Shown one piece after another: positions 60,818-64,000 of a stretch of 64,000 nt of DNA. The notes beneath the pieces were generated by a model. It was not told the origin of the DNA and did not search any database. It saw only the letters and a list, made by a program, of their open reading frames with translations. Each line of letters opens with the position of its first letter. Within the stretch, counting starts at the first letter, position 1. The DNA lies in the NCBI GenBank assembly GCA_036675345.1, contig JAKFFE010000021.1, forward strand, positions 124,001 to 188,000, given 5' to 3'. The position numbers and the translations under genes were made by a program. Source of the stretch: JALYOC01 sp036675345. GTDB lineage: Bacteria; Myxococcota; Myxococcia; Myxococcales; Myxococcaceae.

Positions 60818-62232
60818 AGGCCGGCCCCGGAACCGTCCGGGTGGACCCGGCGCGATCGATGCGGGCCGCCCAGCAGCTGATCGCCGAGCTGGGAGAGGGG
60901 CAGGTCCGGCTCGATCCGGAGGTGCTGGCCCCCTACGGCCACGACGAGTCGGACACCGGAGACTTCCCCCCGGACGTGCTGGTGCTCCCCCGGACCACCG
61001 GGGAGGTGTCCCGCGTCTTCCAGATCTGTCAGGCGCACGGGGTCCCCTACACCCCGGTGGGAGGGCGCAGCGGCAAGAGCGGCGGCAGCCTGCCCCTGGC
61101 GGGCGGGGTGAGCGTGTCCCTGGAGCGGATGAACGCCATCCGTTCCATCTCCGGAGAGGACCTGACCGCGGTGGTGGAGCCGGGGGTGATCCTGGCGGAC
61201 CTGATGAAGGCGGTGGAGGCCCAGGGGCTGTTCTATCCGCCCGATCCCAACTCACTGGCCTTCTGCACCCTGGGCGGGAACATCGCCGAGAACGCCGGCG
61301 GCCCCCGGGCGCTCAAGTACGGGGTGACCCGCGACTACGTGCTGGGGATGACCTGGGTGATGCCGGACGGGCAGGTGCACCGGGTGGGGAGGCGCACCAT
61401 CAAGGGGGTGGCCGGCTACGATCTGACCGGCCTGCTGGTGGGGTCGGAGGGCACCCTGGGGGTGGCCACCGAGATCACCCTGCAGCTGATCCCCTTGCCC
61501 CGCTTCGTGCGCACCGCGCTGTGTGTGTTCCCCAGCGTGCTGCACGCGGCCAACGCGGTCAGCGCGGTGCTGGCCGCGGGCGTGCTGCCCCGCACCCTGG
61601 AACTCCTGGACGAGGTGTCGATCGGCGCGGTGGATGGGCGCGGCTTCCAGTTCCCGCCGGGCGCGCGGGCGGCGGTGATCGCCGAGACCGACGGCAACAG
61701 CGAGGAGGGGACCTTCGCCGAGCTGGCCGCGCTGGGGGAGATCTGCGGGGCGCAGGGCGCGGTGGAGGTCCTGGTGGCGCAGAGCGAGGAGCAGCGGGAG
61801 AAGTTATGGGCCGCCCGCCGGGTGGTCTCCACTGCGCTGCGGGCGCTGCGGCCGTTCAAGATCTCCGAGGACATCGCGGTGCCGCGATCGAAGATCCCGG
61901 AGTGCATCCGCCGGCTGAAGGAAATGGGCGAGGAGCTGGGGCTGTTGGTCGCCACCTACGGCCACGCCGGCGACGGGAACCTGCACGCCAACATCCTCTT
62001 CGACAGCGAGGCGGATCGCCCGCGGGTCGATCAGGCGGTCGAGCGGATGCTGCTGCTGACGGTGGAGCTGGGCGGGACGATCACCGGCGAGCACGGAGTC
62101 GGCTACGCCAAGCGTGACTACCTGCACCTCGAGCAGTCGTCAGAGGTGATGGCATTACAACGTCGGATCCAATCGTTGTTCGATCCATCGGGTCTGATGA
62201 ACCCTGGGAAGATCTTCCCCCGCGAGCCGTGA
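60814..62232 (+). CDS. FAD-linked oxidase (GlcD/lactate dehydrogenase type)
   Basis: 472 residues, GTG start in the SDR stop. FAD_binding_4 domain: LPRTTGEVSRVFQICQAHG, PYTPVGGRSGKSGGSLP, and the FAD motif CTLGGNIAENAGGPRALKYG. FAD-oxidase_C with YGHAGDGNLHANIL, the substrate/metal-binding histidines, and EHGVGYAKR. It oxidises a 2-hydroxy acid such as glycolate or D-lactate; there is no GlcE/GlcF here, so it is a single-subunit form. It ends at a perfect palindrome. Confidence 0.9.
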   Translation: MKAGPGTVRVDPARSMRAAQQLIAELGEGQVRLDPEVLAPYGHDESDTGDFPPDVLVLPRTTGEVSRVFQICQAHGVPYTPVGGRSGKSGGSLPLAGGVSVSLERMNAIRSISGEDLTAVVEPGVILADLMKAVEAQGLFYPPDPNSLAFCTLGGNIAENAGGPRALKYGVTRDYVLGMTWVMPDGQVHRVGRRTIKGVAGYDLTGLLVGSEGTLGVATEITLQLIPLPRFVRTALCVFPSVLHAANAVSAVLAAGVLPRTLELLDEVSIGAVDGRGFQFPPGARAAVIAETDGNSEEGTFAELAALGEICGAQGAVEVLVAQSEEQREKLWAARRVVSTALRALRPFKISEDIAVPRSKIPECIRRLKEMGEELGLLVATYGHAGDGNLHANILFDSEADRPRVDQAVERMLLLTVELGGTITGEHGVGYAKRDYLHLEQSSEVMALQRRIQSLFDPSGLMNPGKIFPREP

Positions 62233-62234
62233 CC

Positions 62235-62259
62235 GCTTCGTGACCGTGGGTCACGAAGC
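62235..62259. terminator. Perfect palindrome after oxidase gene
   Basis: GCTTCGTGACC (62235-62245) and GGTCACGAAGC (62249-62259), 11-bp arms with a 3-base centre, 2 bp after the stop. There is no T-run, so it may be an operator rather than a terminator. An ACGCCT/AGGCGT hairpin (62349-62369) lies further on towards the sigma gene. Confidence 0.5.
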
Positions 62260-62460
62260 AGACCGCACTCGCACCTACCCGAGGGGGCGCAAGCGCTACT
62301 GAACCTGTGCGTAAGCACAAGGAATGAGCCCTTGTAAAGGAATGCGAAACGCCTTCACCCGTTAGGCGTCTTTGAATTTGTACCCCCGCTCCGAAACCCA
62401 AGGCCGGTCTGGAGCGTCTGTCTGGGGATTTCATAACGAACAAGAAGGGAGGTCGCTGCA

Positions 62461-63219
62461 ATGGCGAAGGCAATGATGACTGGAAGCGAGAACCTTTCCA
62501 CGTACCTGAGGGGAATGGGGCGCCATCCGCAGCTGACGCGCGAGGAGGAGTACGACCTCGCGCGCCGGTTCAAGAAGGGTGATGAGCAGGCCCGACAGAT
62601 CCTTGCGATGTCCAACCTGCCGTTCGTCGTGGCGGTCGCCAAGAAGTTCGCCAACCGGGGGGCCCGGCTGGACGACCTGATCCAGGAGGGCAACGTCGGC
62701 CTGATGAAGGCCATCGAGCACTTCGATCCGAAGAAGAACGTGCGCTTCGCCACCTACGCGGTCTGGTGGATCCGCGCGTACATCACCCGCTACCTCAAGG
62801 ACAACCGCAGCCAGGTCCGCGGTGGCGAGAGCGAGCGGGGGAGCATGTCGGACTTCTCCCTGGACGTGACCATCGACGAGGAGGGGGACACCACGTACCT
62901 CGACCGGATCGAGGACCACGAGCCCAGCCCGGCCGATCAGTTCCTCTCCCGGGAGCAGGACGAGGAGGTCCAGGCGGCCCTGGCCAAGGTCAAGAAGCGC
63001 ATTGGCGACCTGGGCTGGGACATCCTTCAAGAGCGGCTGACGCAGGAGAAGCCGCGCACCCTGGAGGAGCTGGGCCAGCGCTGGGGCGTCTCGCGCGAGC
63101 GGGTCCGCCAGGTGGAGCTGAAGACCAAGCACTTCCTGGAGCGCTACCTGGCCGCGTTCAACGAGGACGCGGAGGGCAACTTCACCGCCGACGAATCGAT
63201 GTCGGCGGACGCGGCCTGA
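62461..63219 (+). CDS. RpoH-like alternative sigma factor
   Basis: 252 residues. GGGAGGT precedes the ATG. Group 3-type sigma70 protein: region 2 about 25-105 (LAMSNLPFVVAVAKKFANRG, DLIQEGNVGLMKAIEHFDP, FATYAVWWIRAYITRYL) and region 4 about 180-235 (RTLEELGQRWGVSRERVRQVE). It is closest in style to sigma32 and to the myxobacterial SigB/SigC sigma factors, which serve heat shock or development. It lacks region 1.1. It has a 228-base upstream region with a hairpin and its own strong terminator, so it is a single-gene unit. Confidence 0.88.
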   Translation: MAKAMMTGSENLSTYLRGMGRHPQLTREEEYDLARRFKKGDEQARQILAMSNLPFVVAVAKKFANRGARLDDLIQEGNVGLMKAIEHFDPKKNVRFATYAVWWIRAYITRYLKDNRSQVRGGESERGSMSDFSLDVTIDEEGDTTYLDRIEDHEPSPADQFLSREQDEEVQAALAKVKKRIGDLGWDILQERLTQEKPRTLEELGQRWGVSRERVRQVELKTKHFLERYLAAFNEDAEGNFTADESMSADAA

Positions 63220-63246
63220 ACCCCCGCCAGCGGACGTTTCAAAAAG

Positions 63247-63274
63247 AGGCCTCCCGAACCGGGGGGCCTTTTTT
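63247..63274 (+). terminator. Terminator after sigma gene
   Basis: AGGCCTCCCG and GGGGGGCC arms around AACC, followed by TTTTTT (63269-63274). Confidence 0.9.
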
Positions 63275-63356
63275 CGTGCGGGCCAGCCTGGCCTCCGCGG
63301 TCTCGACGTCTCGCCCCCGGTTACGCCACCCACACCCACCGTGATAGAGGGCAGGC

Positions 63357-64000
63357 ATGCGCCTACTCGCCTGCCTGCTGATCGCGGCCCCCGCCCTGGC
63401 CCTGGGCCAGGAGGCGGCAGACCCCGCCAAGAAGCTGGACGCGCTGTTCGACGCCCGGACCCAGCCGGGGGCGGATCAGGCACAGGACAAGCTGCTGGCG
63501 GAGACGCTGAAGGCCCAGCCGGACAACTTCGAGGTGCTGTGGCGGGGGGCCCGCTGGAAGGCCTGGCAGGCCGACGGCGCCCCTTCCGCGAAGCAGAAGT
63601 CGGCGATCGCCAAGGAGGGCTGGGCGCTGGCGGACCGGGCCCGCAAGCTGAAGCCGGACGATGCCCAGGGGCACTACTGGGCTGCCTCCAACGTGGGCCT
63701 CTACTCCCAGGGGATCGGGATCCTCAACGCCCTGGGGGAGGGGATCGAAGGCAAGTTCAACGAGCGGCTGGATCGGGCGATCCAACTGGACCCGACGATT
63801 GATCGCGGCGGGCCGTGGATGCTCAAGGGGCGCTACCACTACGAGCTGCCCTGGCCGATGCGCGACTTGAAGAAGTCCCGCGCGATGCTGGAGAAGGCCA
63901 CCGCCCGGTTCCCCCAGAACCTGCGCGCCCAGTTCTACCTGGCGGAGACCCTGCACAAGGACGGCAAGCACGCCGAGGCCAAGGCCGCGCTGCTCAAGGC
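63357..64000 (+). CDS. TatT-like TPR lipoprotein-type protein, cut at window end
   Basis: At least 214 residues, running off the right edge. ATG 63357 has AGAGGGC upstream. Signal peptide MRLLACLLIAAPALALGQ, then helical repeats (LKAQPDNFEVLWRGARWKAW, GHYWAASNVGLYSQGIGIL, DRGGPWMLKGRYHYELPWP, RAQFYLAETLHKDG). This layout is that of TRAP-transporter TatT components/TPR proteins, which form periplasmic trimers. A direct link to a transporter is not visible here. Confidence 0.8.
   Translation, partial: MRLLACLLIAAPALALGQEAADPAKKLDALFDARTQPGADQAQDKLLAETLKAQPDNFEVLWRGARWKAWQADGAPSAKQKSAIAKEGWALADRARKLKPDDAQGHYWAASNVGLYSQGIGILNALGEGIEGKFNERLDRAIQLDPTIDRGGPWMLKGRYHYELPWPMRDLKKSRAMLEKATARFPQNLRAQFYLAETLHKDGKHAEAKAALLK

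Noticed and set aside
60116..62232. A GlcDEF glycolate-oxidase operon
   Set aside because: Only the GlcD-like subunit is present; no glcE or glcF is visible.

Overview
The window is very GC-rich chromosomal DNA (about 70% by eye, with third codon positions almost always G or C). It carries about 58 closely packed genes. I place it in the Myxococcota, probably the Cystobacterineae side. The evidence is a DUF2378/TIGR02265 protein (the Myxococcus-Stigmatella paralogous family), two tandem Ser/Thr kinases with PEGA tails, an NtrC/NifA-type activator, a HmuY/TonB pair, an ECF42 sigma factor with its DGPF partner, and many small Cys-rich lipoproteins. I see no prophage, insertion sequence or CRISPR array. 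This is mostly core chromosome with accessory islands.

Layout. 1-4.5 kb: a minus-strand set (FAD dehydrogenase, GYF-like membrane protein, HEXXH membrane metalloprotease, DUF2378 protein). 4.4-9.3 kb: a small conserved protein, a DagK-type kinase, then the glycolytic cluster gap-pgk-tpiA followed by secG and tRNA-Leu(GAG). 9.4-13.2 kb: TonB receptor, HmuY lipoprotein, HipA-like kinase and DUF3037 protein in one direction. 13.4-19 kb: a nitrogen block made of an amino-acid ABC importer (ATPase plus a binding-protein/permease fusion), eukaryotic-type glutamine synthetase II, and a divergent GAF-AAA+-Fis activator. The region between the last two has a sigma54-type promoter and four copies of a short operator. 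19-24.9 kb: VOC protein, SDR, MFS exporter, ThpR, ECF42 and DGPF pair. 25.3-34.9 kb: a large ASH-repeat/VWA lipoprotein, two PEGA kinases, a 16-bp tandem repeat, a MerR regulator and a four-cysteine sigma-region-4-like protein.

35-48 kb: purH, a zinc-ribbon/TPR membrane protein and purD, then lptF-lptG, an O-antigen-ligase-like protein, two glycosyltransferases and a polyprenyl sugar transferase (envelope polysaccharide). 48-53 kb: a B12-dependent ribonucleotide reductase (nrdJ) read from a promoter with a roughly 210-nt highly structured leader, a divergent [2Fe-2S] ferredoxin, and a Bax-inhibitor-like protein. 53-64 kb: lipoprotein, ATP-grasp-like protein, cysteine hydrolase, GT39-type transferase, queD-folE, SDR, GlcD-type oxidase, an RpoH-like sigma factor, and a truncated TatT-like TPR protein at the right edge.

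Many genes are translationally coupled by GTGA/ATGA overlaps. The most interesting parts are regulatory: the glnII/activator divergon, the nrdJ leader and the ECF42 target promoter. Also notable are the HipA-like/DUF3037 pair and the four-cysteine HTH protein.
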